Shown: positions 22,747-33,479, counted from the stretch's first letter. The stretch: DNA of 64,000 nucleotides from Neoceratodus forsteri (GCA_016271365.2 CM028131.1:167590501-167654500); one strand, 5' to 3'. The notes: generated from the letters alone by a model not told the origin. Program-made: numbers and translations.

Positions 22747-23221
22747 GTTTTCAACCTCAACAGCGAATTTCCTCACTTTTGTCGCTGTGGAACAACTCTA
22801 ACTAATGCATTAAACTGAGTTTTGCCTCTAATTTCCCTTCTTTTTGAGAAAGATAACAAGAAATAGTGAATGTAATGCAGCAGCGGGAGCGCAGTGCCCT
22901 CTGGGCCCCACGCTCCCACCGCATAATGCGGTGGCGGAAGGGCCCCACGCTCCTGCCACATGATGTCTTGTGGCATACTAACAGGGACAGCAACGCAAAC
23001 AGAAATGCTAACAGTGGTGCACATGGTAACACAAGCAGCGAATGAGAACAGAAAGGGTAACGCACATGGTGGCGTAGACGGGAATGGTCTGCCACGTGAT
23101 GTGTTGTCACATAGTAACATGGTGCCTGCAAACAGAAATGTCAATGGGCATGGTGATGTAAAGTGAAACAGAAAGATAAACAGTACTGTAGACAGAAATG
23201 GCAAAAAATAACAGAAATGCA
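22747..23221. repeat. Segmental duplication, unit 2
   Basis: Second copy of the 22131-22562 block (GTTTTCAACCTCAACAGCG onward). It is slightly longer because of an extra GCAGTGCCCTCTGGGCCCC insertion. The AACAGAAATG-type short repeats continue to about 23300. Confidence 0.88.
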
Positions 23222-23617
23222 AACGCAAATGAAAACGCAAAGGATAACGCACATGGTGGCGCAGATGTCAACGGTAGGTGAAACGGGTACGGAACCGCAA
23301 GTGGAAAGGGCAACAGTAACAGTAATGTAAGCGCACAGGCTGGTTTTCCCCAAAACCTGCATTGAGAAAGACAGTGAGTACAAATAATGTATGCAAAATA
23401 ATGAGTATCGGCGCAGAAAATGAGATCTTGGAATACTAAATACATTATATCTCAGGAACCGTACGACGTAGAAAAAAAATTTAAAAGTCATATTATTTAC
23501 AACTGTCCTGGCTAATTTGAATCTTAGCCCCAGTAGGGGGCTAAGAATTTTCGACAAAGTCCAGATTCGTGACCGCTTCCTAGATACGGCCCTGAAAGGT
23601 ATGGCCGAACTGTGAAT
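23222..23617. other. Degenerate repeat continuation, otherwise unassigned
   Basis: AACGCAAA/AACAGTAA-type short repeats continue to ~23335. The rest has no recognised gene. AACCGTACGACGTAG and CCCCAGTAGGGGG form only short hairpins. Confidence 0.4.
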
Positions 23618-24170
23618 GTTATCCTATGGGAAAAAGAAAGTTCAGAGCACCATAACTTTGCCTCCCTGTAATGTTTTTCACCAAACCACTGAAAGGCACA
23701 TCTGTGGGCTGTTGGCTGTCTTCCCTCCAAATTTCAGGAAAAAAGACCAAACCGTTATTTTGCAGCAGGGATCCAAAGGATTTCTGTTAGCGCCGTAATG
23801 TTATCCTATGGGAAAAATGTCAACTTTGGAGTGCCGTAACTTTGCCGCTGTGTGATATTTTTTCACCAAACTACTGAAAGGCACATCTGTGGGCTGTTGG
23901 CTGTCTTCCCTCCAAATTTCAGGAAAAAAGACCAAACCGTTATTTTGCAGCAGGGTGCCAAAGGATTTCTGTAATGCGTCGGGTGCCGTAATGTTATCCT
24001 ATGGGAAAAACCATCAACTTTGGAGTGCCGTAACTTTGCCGCCATGTAATATTTTTTCAATACAACACTGAAAGGCACATCTGTGAGATGTCAGCTCAGT
24101 TCTCTCCAAATTTCAGCTCAAAACTCCCAACGGTTCTTTTGCAGCGCAGTGCCAAAGAATTGCTGTCATT
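23618..24170. repeat. Three tandem units of ~182-193 bp
   Basis: GTTATCCTATGGGAAAAA recurs at 23618, 23800 and 23993. Each occurrence is followed by GCCGTAACTTTGCC, ATTTTTTCACCAAAC, ACTGAAAGGCACATCTGTG, CTCCAAATTTCAG and TTTTGCAGC. Related single copies occur near 24535 and 29545. Confidence 0.88.
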
Positions 24171-24884
24171 TTCCCACAGACTAGAAAACTACTGTCGCAA
24201 TTTGTGAAAGGTTTCGCAAAAATTTGCGACACTTTCGTGAGCATGAAAGTAATTTGTGAAAGTACTTTTCCAGAAATTTGAAAACATATTTCTGGGGTGT
24301 TTTACCACAAAATAAAGACATGGCAAGCATCCTCAGGGCCCGACTAGGTGAATACAAAAAATTAGTTGCTAGAGGGTCCCAAATTTAAATGCCAACCATT
24401 TTTCTGATCACCAACTGAAAAAATGGCCGATTTGAAAGTAACAGGCCCATTTGCGAAAGTAAAATGCATTTGCGAAAGTGTTGAACTTTTGTTAACTTTT
24501 CCATTGACTTATAATGGGAAATGGTTTTTGAATAACTTTTGAACCGTTTAATATTTTTCACGAAATCTTTGAAAGGCACATCAGGGACCCTGTGCACGTT
24601 CCCTGAAGATTTCAGGCCCGGTCATAAACCCGTCGACCTGTAGGCACGACCACAGAATTCAGAAAAGCGTAAGCGCCACAAGATAGATCATACTTATTAA
24701 CTCCGCAACTGTATATCCATCAGCATGAAATTTGGCAGATCCCAAGGCCTATGGGTCTTGATTATACATTCCAAATTTCAGGCAAATCCATCAAACAGTT
24801 GCAAAGTTATTAAGGTGAAAAAATTGAGGTTTAACATGGAAATGGCTCCTCAACCCTAACTACGGTAGCACTACCGTGCTACCA
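24171..24884. repeat. Interspersed AT-rich repeat (copy 1)
   Basis: Shares landmarks in the same order with 29050-29830: TTTGCGACACTTTCG-like motifs, GGGCCCGACTAGGTGAATACA, AACTTTTGAACCGTTTAATATTTTTCAC, GAAAGGCACATCAGGGACCC, and CAGCATGAAATTTGGCAGATC. Non-coding; family unknown. Confidence 0.7.
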
Positions 24885-24905
24885 TTATATATATATATAT
24901 ATATA
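24885..24905. repeat. (TA)n microsatellite
   Basis: Short TA run at the junction between the AT-rich repeat and a foldback element. Confidence 0.9.
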
Positions 24906-24909
24906 CTCT

Positions 24910-25246
24910 CTTTGCAAAAAACTTTGTTAATGCATCAGTTAGGGTTCCAGTGTGAAAAGTTTGGAAATGTGATGTTAGGTTTCTAATCCTAACACCCCAC
25001 CCCTACCCTGCGCACAGCAACAGGCATCAGGGGTGTGCCTTGTGATCATCAGCACTAACGCTCACCCCATTCCATAAGTAAATAAGCTGAGACTGGTACA
25101 ATATAGAAGAATGGGGAGAGCTTTAGGGTGGATGAACCCAAGGTACACCCCTGACGCCTGTTGGTGTGTGTGCCACACAAACACCACATTTCCAAACATT
25201 TGTCACTGGAACCATAACTGATGCATTAACAACATTTTTTGTAAAG
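24910..25246. mobile_element. Foldback element with ~70-bp inverted arms
   Basis: Outer arms: TTTGCAAAAAACTTTGTTAATGCATCAGTTAGGGTTCCAGTG-type text at the left is matched inverted by CACTGGAACCATAACTGATGCATTAACAA at the right. AGTTTGGAAATGTG pairs with CACATTTCCAAAC. Inside lies a second palindrome (GGCATCAGGGGTGTGCCTTG against CAAGGTACACCCCTGACGCC). The layout suggests a non-autonomous DNA transposon with nested inverted repeats. Confidence 0.82.
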
Positions 25247-26170
25247 AATGTCCTTACTTTTTGAGAAACTATAATTGTAGCCCTTTTTGCTTGCTCCCAT
25301 CTCTCCACAGGTGAACATGTATGTTGACATGGAAGCATTGGAGCCAAAACAGCAACCAAATGTTCAGCATAGCCTTGTTATTACACCACCAAATGGATGC
25401 TTGGCTAAGAATTTTCAAATGTTTGCCAAAACATCATTCCACTACAAAGTCATTCCATGCCACAGGTGAGAAAACACATTTTGGCAAGGAATTAAAAACT
25501 GACAGCTGTCTTGTTCATGAGGTGATATAAAGAAATGACAAAGAACCTCTGCGCGCAAACACTGAGGCAAGGGTTACCCCAAAGGGCATTTGGCTGGGAA
25601 GCCAAGTTTCAAGAAAATATAAAATCACACATGCCCACACAATGCAAAGCATCATGAGCTGCATATGCAAATCACCACAGAATGTTATGCTGGTTCAACT
25701 TTAAGCAGAATTGCATGGTGCCGAAAGGCCTCTCACACAGTTTGCAAAGGGTGCTAACAGATGACATAGACACGTGTATAAAGAAATGGCTGCACTATGC
25801 TGAAAATCTGGGGTGAAAATATTGAAAATTGTGAAAGTTAGAAATGAGCATAGCGTAATGTCAATAAATGAGCACAATTTTGCCATTTTAACATATTTTA
25901 ACCCTTAATTTTTAAAATACTTTTCTTATGGCCCCACCTCATAAACAAGTATGGTTAAACTTTTGAAATCTGGCCTGAAAGATGATTTCTCCAACTAACC
26001 ACAAAAGCACCTTTGGTGCAGGATTTGAGAAATGACACCAACATTGTTCATAAGGAGAGGTCTCAAAAATGTATGTTGAAAATTTGGTGTCAAAATCTTT
26101 AAAAATGGCAAAGTTATGCACCAAAGTTGAAAACCCCATTGAAATACTTTGAACTGCATTCACCTTACTT
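25247..26170. repeat. Composite-type satellite units, third locus (C3)
   Basis: GTGAGAAAACACATTTTGGC (near 25465), TGACAGCTGTCTTGTTCATGAGG and, near 26000-26135, AAGCACCTTTGGTGCAGGATTTGAG plus CAAAGTTGAAAACCCC repeat the order of landmarks seen in C1 and C2. It follows a palindromic core, as in the other two loci. It is shorter and more diverged and lacks the G-rich right part. Confidence 0.65.
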
Positions 26171-26179
26171 TCTCAATTC

Positions 26180-27420
26180 CCCAGTGGTCCAGAGGTCCCT
26201 CCCCCTGTCCCCTGTCTCTGTCCCCATATAGAACGATATATGTCCCTGGTAGTCTATTGGTCCCTCTCCCCTTGCCCAATATCTGATTGCCATCCCTGTA
26301 TTAAAGTATATGTTTCCCTGGTGCTATACTGGTCCTCCCACCCCTCCTGATGTCCGACTGCCATACCTATATATAAAAATATATATTTCCCTGGTAGTCT
26401 AGTGGTCTCTTCCCCCTTCCCTCTTCACAGATCACCATCCCAATATAAAAAAAAATGCCTTTCCCTGGTAGTCTAGTTGTCCCTTCCCCTTCCACAATGT
26501 CTGATTGCTGTCCCCATATACCAAAATATATATTCCCTGGTAGTCTAGTGGTCCCTTCCCCCTTCCCGATGTCCAGTCACTGTCCTGGTATACAAAAATA
26601 TTTCATTTCCCTGGTGGTCTAGAGCACCCTCAACCCTGTCAAGTGGTCACTCACCACCCCACTTCTCCCCATCCTGACTCCCAGCCAGTAACCAGCACAG
26701 CTCCTCTCTCACCAACAAGGCTAGCCTTTGACTGAACTGTCAATAAACGTGTGCTGTATACAGTATGTGCTCATTCACAGCTCAGTCGGCGGCCAGCCAT
26801 GGTGGTGAGAGGAGGATTGTGCTGGTCACTGGCTGGGGGTCAGGATGTGGGAGAGCAAGATGATGGGTGACTACCTCACAGGGTGGGGGGCTGGAGGGTC
26901 CACTAGACTACCAGGGAAATTAAATATTTTTATCCAGGGATGTTGATTGGACATTGGGGAGGGTCCACTAGACAACCAGGGAACTAGATCTGTTTGTATA
27001 TGGGGTCAGCGATCGGACATCGGGAAGAGGGAGAGACCACTAGATTGCCAGGAAATATATATATTTTTATATAGAAATAATGATCAGACATCAGGAGGGA
27101 CCACTGCTGGATGCCAGGCAAGGGTCTTTGGTTGCTTTGCAGGGGTTGGGGATGGGAGGGGGTTCTGCTGGATGCAGGGAGTGGGTTTTATTTGTTTTGC
27201 AGGGGATCAGGGTTTGGGTGGGGAGGACCACTGGGCACCAGGGAGAATTATTACAGATAGTAGGAAGATGACTGGGTAGGGGGGATGAGACCACTGGACA
27301 CCATGGAAGATGATTGCAGGTGTTGGGAGTGTGGTCGGGTGGGGGGTGCAGCCACAGGACACTAGAGAATATGTATTTAACCACTGGCAGGGGATTGGAA
27401 GGGGAAGGGACTGCTAGCTA
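26180..27420. mobile_element. 1.2-kb palindrome with 73-bp minisatellite arms
   Basis: The left arm holds CCCTGGTAGTCTAGTGG at 26243, 26316, 26389, 26463, 26535 and 26609, a very regular ~73-bp period. The right arm holds the inverted form CCACTAGACTACCAGGGAAA at about 26899, 26968 and 27037, then more degenerate units to ~27400. Between them is a unique palindrome centred on GTATAC at 26757-26762. GACTCCCAGCCAGTAACCAGCAC pairs with GTGCTGGTCACTGGCTGGGGGTC, and TTGACTGAACTGT pairs with ACAGCTCAGTCGG. The whole would fold into one long hairpin. No coding frame is credible. Confidence 0.85.
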
Positions 27421-27499
27421 AAAAGGACACCTTGTGTTTTATACATCAGGCAGGCAATCATGGAGGGGGGCACTGCAGGACCTCCGCCTTTCACTAGGG

Positions 27500-27785
27500 T
27501 TGTGCGAGATAAGGCAAGGTCTTGGTCAGCAGTATTTGCTCTTCACAGAGGGACCACACAAGAGGCCCTTACAAGGAGCAAATGCTTTGTGAATTGGACA
27601 GCACCAATATTCACATTTTCTCTTCCCCATTTATATTGCATACCCCTGCACACTTTGCCCCAGTGCAAACCTGATTTGAGAGTGCAAACTGGTCATTTTG
27701 TGAATAGCAACTTGGCACAAAATCTGGTTTGCATGCGCAAAACTAGATTTGTGTTGGGGCAAAGTTTTATGAATCTAGCCCCTGA
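27500..27785. mobile_element. MITE-like foldback
   Basis: TTTGCCCCAGTGCAAACC (near 27653) pairs with CTAGATTTGTGTTGGGGCAAAG (near 27745-27766), and CAAACTGGTCATTTTGTG pairs with CACAAAATCTGGTTTG. The stretch ends TTTATGAATCTAGCCCCTG, a typical terminal-repeat-like end. The left terminus is not resolved, and the 123-residue frame through it is not considered a gene. Confidence 0.6.
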
Positions 27786-27945
27786 AGTTTTAGATTCTGT
27801 TGTCTACATGACTAGTCTTCCACTACACTAGGGAGAATCATACCCAGTTAAGGTAACAGTCAATCACCAGTTCCTTGACAAGCACACTGATGATTACCCC
27901 ATCTCCACTACTGGGAACAAGAACAAGGGTGATCTCAAACCTACC

Positions 27946-28379
27946 TTTTTGGACATGCTGTTCATGGAATCATTCCTTGAAAGTGGATGGGAACTCAGTC
28001 TCAGCCCTAATGTTTACTTTCATGGAAACAGAAAATGTCAGCAGAAAAAGTCCATTGGTCAATCCAGTCAGCCCAGCTATACCTTTTCCTTTAAGAGACA
28101 TATTGTCTATATAAGGTTGTAGTCCTTGCCTCCTCCCTTGACCCATATCTGTCTGCTACCCCCGCTGAGTAATTATTAAGCCCTTCACTGTGCTCCAGCT
28201 GCAGGTGAAACCATTGATGGTTTTTGTACCCAACAACTCTGCCAGTAGGCTGTTCCATGTCTCAACCACTCTCTTTAAAATAACTTTTTTTATGTCACTC
28301 CACACCCATTTCTACTCTTGTTCCTGTGTATTTGACTGGCCATTTTTGGACACGCTGTTCATGGAATCATTCCTTGAAA
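27946..28379. repeat. 37-bp direct repeats flanking a CR1 scrap
   Basis: TTTTTGGACATGCTGTTCATGG continuing to TCCTTGAAA at 27946-27982 recurs with one difference at 28343-28379, 397 bp apart. A reverse-strand CR1 3' fragment lies between the two copies. Confidence 0.8.
28040..28320 (-). mobile_element. CR1 3' scrap, diverged
   Basis: Reverse-strand match to the CR1 3' UTR and C-terminal end: CCATTGGTCAATCCAGTCAGCCCAGC near 28051, and GTAGGCTGTTCCATGTCTCAACCAC near 28246, antisense of the VVDxWNSL block. No open frame. Confidence 0.65.
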
Positions 28380-28399
28380 TGAAGATAAGCAAACAAAGC

Positions 28400-28981
28400 A
28401 AAAAAGCTTCATGAAAGGCTAATGGAATCCTGGGTTGCATAGTGAGAGGTATAACTAGCAGAAGAAGGGAGGTAATTGTGCCACTGTATGGATCACTTGT
28501 GGGGACTCACCTGGAGTACTGCATTCAGTAAAGACAGAGCTCAGTTAGAGACAGTGCAGAAAAGAGCAACAAAGATGGTGCAGGTATGCATCAAAAGCAT
28601 ATGAGGCAAGGATACAAGGTCTAAATATGTACTCCCTGGAACAGCACAAGGATAGGAGGACATGATTGAGACATTCACTTACCTGAAAGGTATCAACAAG
28701 GTTCAGACACAGAACCTTGTTCAGGTGAACACCTGTACCAGAACTAGAGGACACAACATGCGCCTCAATGGAGGTAGGTTCAGAAGCAATGAAAGAAAGT
28801 AGTTCTTTACAGGGGGGTGGTGGTGGACGTGTGGAACAGCCTACTCCAGGGGGTTGTGGGAGTCAAGCATGGGACAGACATAGGTGTATTCTCAAAAATA
28901 AAGCAAACTAAGGGAGGAGGGTAGAAGGACAAGAGCAGATTAGGTGGCTCTTGAGGTCTCCATCTGCAGACACATTCTATG
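28400..28981 (+). mobile_element. CR1-clade LINE, 3' fragment
   Basis: Forward-strand CR1 piece starting at the ILGCIVRG...[14 protein letters not shown] region and running through LEYCIQ, a broken VQKRATKMVQ block and a VVDVWNSL-like block. It ends AGACACATTCTATGTAG near 28980. Immediately after its 3' end the text returns to the 73-bp minisatellite unit (GACTACCAGGGAAATACATATTTTTATACCGGG), so CR1 probably inserted into a copy of that repeat. Confidence 0.8.
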
Positions 28982-28984
28982 TAG

Positions 28985-29821
28985 ACTACCAGGGAAATAC
29001 ATATTTTTATACCGGGACGGTGATTGGGACATCGGGAAAGGGACCACCTGGGCAGTCATTTTTCACAAATTGCATAAAAGAATCCTTTTCCTCAGTCTCT
29101 TTTTCACAATTTATGTAAAAGAATTCTTCTCTGATGCTCAGAATGCTTTTCCGCAGTTTGCAGCAAAAGAACAAATCCTTTTTCGCAAATTGCAAAAAAG
29201 GATTCTGTTTCACGATTCATTTTTCGCAATTTGTGATAAAGAATTTTGGCATGTTAAGAAAATGCATTTATAAGTAACACAGGAAAACAAATAAGCCCAG
29301 AATAGGACTTTACGGGCCACGATTAGGTAAACACAACCATTGGTGTTTACTAAAGCCCTCCATTTCTTTAGTTATTTCATTTTGCTGCCATCACTAACTG
29401 AAAACAAGATGGCGGCAGTAGGAAAAAGGATTTCCCATTTGCGACAAAGGAATACCTATGAGCCACAAAGGATTCCCCATTTGCCACATAGAATCCTTTT
29501 TAGAGGTTAACATCTAACTTTTCCCATTGAAAATAATGAGAAACTTTTGAACAGATTAATATTTTTTCCACCAAATCTTCAAAAGGCTCATCAGTGACCC
29601 AACCCTTTCTACACTCAAAATTTCAGACCAAAATCCCAAGCCATTTTTGCATAGTGACGTGATAAAGAAAACAAATGGCCATTTACATGTTTTTTGACAC
29701 TCTGTATCTCCGCACCCACACATCAGACCAGAATGAAACTTGCCATATCAAGAGATTTTGGGTCTCTGATGGCACCTGCAACTTTTAATGTGAATTGCTT
29801 GAACAGTTGTGAAATCATTAA
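28985..29821. repeat. Minisatellite remnant then AT-rich repeat (copy 2)
   Basis: 28985-29050 is one inverted 73-bp minisatellite unit. From 29050 the landmarks parallel 24171-24884: TTTTTCGCAAATTGC motifs, GGGCCACGATTAGGTAAACAC, AACTTTTGAACAGATTAATATTTTTTCCACC and AAAAGGCTCATCAGTGACCC. A 30-bp near-perfect palindrome (AATCCTTTTTCGCAA against TTGCAAAAAAGGATT) lies at about 29173-29203. Confidence 0.7.
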
Positions 29822-30255
29822 ACATACGAACATATGAAACTGCCAGCAGAAACAGGCCTCACAGTCTATCAAGTCTGCTCAAGTGCGCAGCTAACACCTC
29901 ATCTCACAGCTACCCTCCCACCCCCTTCCCAGTATCCCTTCCCTATCCCATCCCCTTTTGAAACCACGATCCGCCTTACAGGACACTTCCTTGTCTGGTA
30001 AGGTGTTCCATTTGTCCACTACTCTTTCAGTGAAAATCTGCCTCCTGATCTCCCTCCTGAATCTTCTCCTCTCCGGTCTCAGTCTGTGCCCTCTCATGTC
30101 CCTCCCCTTTCTCATCTGGAAAATCCCTGCTGTGTTGGTCTTGTTTATCCCCTTTATATACTTAAAGGTCTCAGTCATATCCTCCTAGCCCTCCTCTCCC
30201 CCAGTGAATACATATTCAACTCTCCCAGCCCATTCTCGTAGCTTCTCTTGGAGGC
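29822..30255 (-). mobile_element. CR1 second-subfamily element, 3' part (split)
   Basis: The 3' end is ACATACGAACATATGAAACTGCCAGCAG. The frame at 29891-30178 reads MTETFKYIKGINKTN, RGHRLRPERRRFRREIRRQIF and VVDKWNTLPD. The CR1 text stops at about 30255, is replaced by a forward-strand LINE, and resumes at 31010. The two parts are therefore one element split by a later insertion. Confidence 0.85.
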
Positions 30256-31009
30256 GCAGATTTCCTCCATTGTCCACTCATTTTTTTCCATCTTAGAAAT
30301 ATCACCAGGATAAAACCCCTTGTCCCACCTCTGGACCTCCCTACTTTGATGCATGCCTTGGTTACATCGAGGCTTCAATACTGTAATGTGCTCAATCTTG
30401 GGGTCATGGGAGGATCTTGCTGCAGACTGCAGCTAGTGCAGAATGCAGCTGCCCAGTTACTTACTGGGCAGCCTATGTTCTGCCATATTACAGCGGTGTT
30501 GTTTGAGCTGCATTGGCTGCCAGTCAGGTGGAGGATCCTCTTTAAGGAGTGGCTTGTCACCGATAAGGCCCTACATGATCAGGGCCCTGGTTACCTGTTA
30601 GACCTTCTGGTTCCTGCTGTCTCAGCTAGCCTCCACTGTTCCTCCTATGGAGGCCTCCTAGCAGTTTCCAGGTCAAGGCTGAAATCTGGTGGTGTTAGGG
30701 CATTCAGTATCGCTGCCCCAGTCCTGTGGAACTCATTCCCTTCTGGGGTAAAGGGGGCCCCCACTTTGGAGATAGTCAAGGCCCTGTTATTCACCCAGGC
30801 ATTTTCAGACTAAGTTAATGATTGATGAACTCTGATTTTAATAGAGTAAGGATAGTTGATTACTTGCTGCAATTTAATGTTTTTATATAATTATGTGCAT
30901 AACTGTTTTTATGTTATTCTGTTGATGTATTTTGAATATATGTTAATTTATTGTAAGGTGCCGAGAGCCTCCAGGAATGGGTGTTTTAAATGAAATTTTA
31001 CCTTACCTT
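30256..31009 (+). mobile_element. L2-like LINE 3' fragment inserted in CR1
   Basis: The frame 30346-30813 (155 codons from a TTG; the similarity actually starts further upstream at LRNITRIKPLVPPLDLPTL) contains MHALVTSRLQYCN, LQLVQNAAAQLLTG, HITAVLFELHWLPVRWRI and VLWNSFPSGVKGAPT. This is the conserved region after the reverse-transcriptase core in L2/Maui-type LINEs. One missing T near 30280-30287 shifts the frame upstream. The 3' end is a short CCTTA tandem (TTTTACCTTACCTTACC at ~30992-31008), a simple-repeat tail expected of such LINEs. Its 155-codon open frame is long for the window, which suggests a fairly young insertion. The reverse transcriptase is absent, so it was 5'-truncated on arrival. 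Confidence 0.82.
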
Positions 31010-32360
31010 ACCTCTCTAATCCCTGGATCATCTTTGTCGCTCTTCACTGCACCCCCTCCAGCAATCTGATATCCTTCTTCTGGAATGGATGTCAGTACTG
31101 CATGCAGTACTCCAGGTGGAGCCTGACTAATGACCTATAAAGGGGTAGGATAACCTCCCTCCTTCTGCAGGAGATCCCTCTTACAATACATCCCAGCATT
31201 TTGTTTGCTTTTGTTGCCACTTCCTGCACTGAGCAAAGTTGTTCATGTTTCCCATAATGATCACTCCTAGGTCCTTCTCCTTTGTCGAGCTCCCCAACTG
31301 TACCCCATTCAAGTGATAATCCCTTCCCTGGTTCCTGGCTCTGAAGTGCAGAACCTTGCACTTCTTGGCACTGAACCTCAACTGCCATGTTTCAGCCTAC
31401 TGCTGCAGCTTAGTCAGGTCCTCCTGCAACCCCTTCTACCCCTCTGCATAATCAACCACAGCTCCCATCTTGGTATCATCTGCAAACAGACTGATCTTGG
31501 TTTGGATCCTGCATGAGATATGTGCAATAAAAATCCAAAACAGCTCTTGTGCCAGTACCAATCCCTGTGGTACCCCACTCATCACCTCTCTTGCTGACAA
31601 AAGGTCCCCCCAACACCACCCTTTGCTGCCTTCCCTTTAGCCAGTTTGTGATACATTTCACCAATTTTGGTCCCACCCCACATGTTCCAGTTTTCCTTCC
31701 AAACTGCCATGCGGCACTGAATCAAAGGCCTTGCTGAAGTCTAAATACAGGACATCCTCTGCATGGCCCTTGTCCAGTTCCCATGTCACCCAGTCTTAGT
31801 ACTCTACAAGGTTTGTCTGGTAGGATCTGCCTGCTACAAACCCATGCTGTTGACCATCCTGGAGACCATTTTCCTCCAACAAGCTCACTAGCCTCTCTTT
31901 TAGGATGGTCTCCATGAGCTTCCCCACGATTGATGTGAGTCTCACTGGTCTATAGTTTTCTGGTTCATCCTTTGGGCTAATTTTGTGGATGGGCATCACA
32001 TGGGTCATTCTCCATTCCTGTGGTACATATCCTGTGTCCAGGGAGGCATTGAATAGGTCAGCCAGTGGCCCCACCAGGACCTCTGCCAACTCCCTTAGTA
32101 CCCTAGGGTGAATGTCATCAGGTCCAGGTGATTTGTCCACCCTTAATGCCTATAACCCATCTTGTACCCTGCTCTCTATAATCCCTACATCTGTCATCTC
32201 CTCCCCACCCCCCCATCCAGGATATCTGGCCCCCCTTCTCCTGTATTAATACAGAGCAGAAGTATTCGTTCAGTGCCTCTGCCTGCTCCGCCCCTTTCTC
32301 CACCCACCACAGTCCTTCTTAATCCTCACCAGCTGATCCTTGCTCCTTCTAAAGTACAAC
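31010..32360 (-). mobile_element. CR1 second-subfamily element, 5' part (split)
   Basis: Continuation of the 29822-30255 element. Reverse-strand frames carry RT text at 31796-32140 (DKSPGPDDIHPRVL, ENYRPVRLTSIVGKLMETIL, QQHGFVAGRS) and LNEYFCSVLIQEKGG at 32118-32303. Further downstream pieces read [39 protein letters not shown] text (31092-31388). Stops and frame changes are frequent. The 5' end is near 32360, in the endonuclease-RT linker. Confidence 0.88.
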
Positions 32361-32402
32361 ATTGTGAGCTTAACATAGAAGTGAAGAATGAACCCTTACT
32401 AT

Positions 32403-33058
32403 AGGGAGAAACTGTGGGACCATCAGAGTGCCCAATTCCTAGGTGCCACAAGGAAAACTGATTGTGCAATCAGACAAGCAAGAGATTGACAAATGACAGA
32501 ATAAGAGAAGACAGAATAGATGCTTGCCTTTAAATCTCTCTCTGCATAACAAATGGGATAAGGGTATTATCTAACCCTGTCATCACAGTAAGCTGATGGA
32601 GTTGATAGTCAAAGAAAGCTTGGTGTATTCAGGCAGGATTTACACTCTTGTGGGCCCTACTGCACAGTGGTAAGCATGGGCCCCTGCCTCACTGACCCAG
32701 TGGCAACATGGCAGTGCTCCCCAAACCATGCCATGTGAGTTTTTTTATTTTTCAAATATTTCAGACAATGTAGTACTTATTTTACTGTGTCTCAAAAGCA
32801 TCTGACTGTCCTTAACAAACCTTACAATTGCTGTTTGTGACATCACAGACAGTTACCATGGTAAAGCACTAGATGTCATATACACTTAGTATAAGGTTAG
32901 TTGGAAATCATATAAAGTTTCTTATACAGACATGTTGGCAAGGCTATGAAGATATGCTTTCAATCCTGCAAAGGAAGACTAAAGTTTAAAAAAAGTGACA
33001 TTAGATCAGGTCAGTTATATAAGCTAAAACATTACATTCATGAAAGTGCATTATGGAA
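32403..33058. repeat. Repeat R, copy 1, left half
   Basis: Matches 53931-54578 in order: AGGGAGAAA, TCCTAGGTGCCACAAG, GATGCTTGCTTTTAAATCT, GTAAGCTGATGGAGT, GACCCAGTGGCAACATG, CAGTTACCATGGTAAAGCACTAGATGTCATATA, CATTCATGAAAGTNCATTATG. It is cut at 33058 by a CR1 element and resumes at 39365. Non-coding; family not recognised. Confidence 0.88.
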
Positions 33059-33414
33059 AAATTGTGTTAAAATTCAATGCTAGAAAAAGCAAGGTAATGC
33101 ACCTAGGGAAAAAGAACCCCAAGACAGAGTACTGGATTGGAGTACAGAAACTTAGCACTATAGCTGAGTAATGGGATCTGGGAATAATCATTAGCAACTC
33201 AATAAACAATCGAGTCAGTACAACAAGACCTACAGCAAGGCTAACAGGATGCTGGGATGTATCAGGAGGGGTATTGATAGCAGAAGAAAAAAGGTAATAC
33301 TTCCCCTCTACAGATCCCTGGTGAGGCCTCACCTAGAGTACTGCTCCCAATTCTGGAGTCCTCACCTCAGAAAGGATAAGGATAGGTTGAATACAGTGCA
33401 GCACAGAGTAACAA
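33059..33414 (+). mobile_element. CR1 element inserted in R, 5' part (split)
   Basis: Begins at the FNARKSKVMHLG region just after the RT core and reads on through [43 protein letters not shown]. It stops at CAGAGTAACAA (33414), where the composite element C2 begins. The missing rest is at 38999. Confidence 0.88.
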
Positions 33415-33479
33415 CAAGCATTTGTCAATGTCGAATATTTGCTTGCTGGCATTGGCATTGGTGGGGAGTGCCTTTGGAG

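Noticed and set aside
22157..23252. Reverse open frames of 125 and 159 codons
   Set aside because: They are duplicated with the DNA block and arise from short AACAGAAA-type repeats. The Phe/Leu-rich translation is not a credible membrane protein.
27460..27831. 123-codon forward open frame
   Set aside because: Overlaps a foldback element and has no protein motif; both inverted arms lie inside it.
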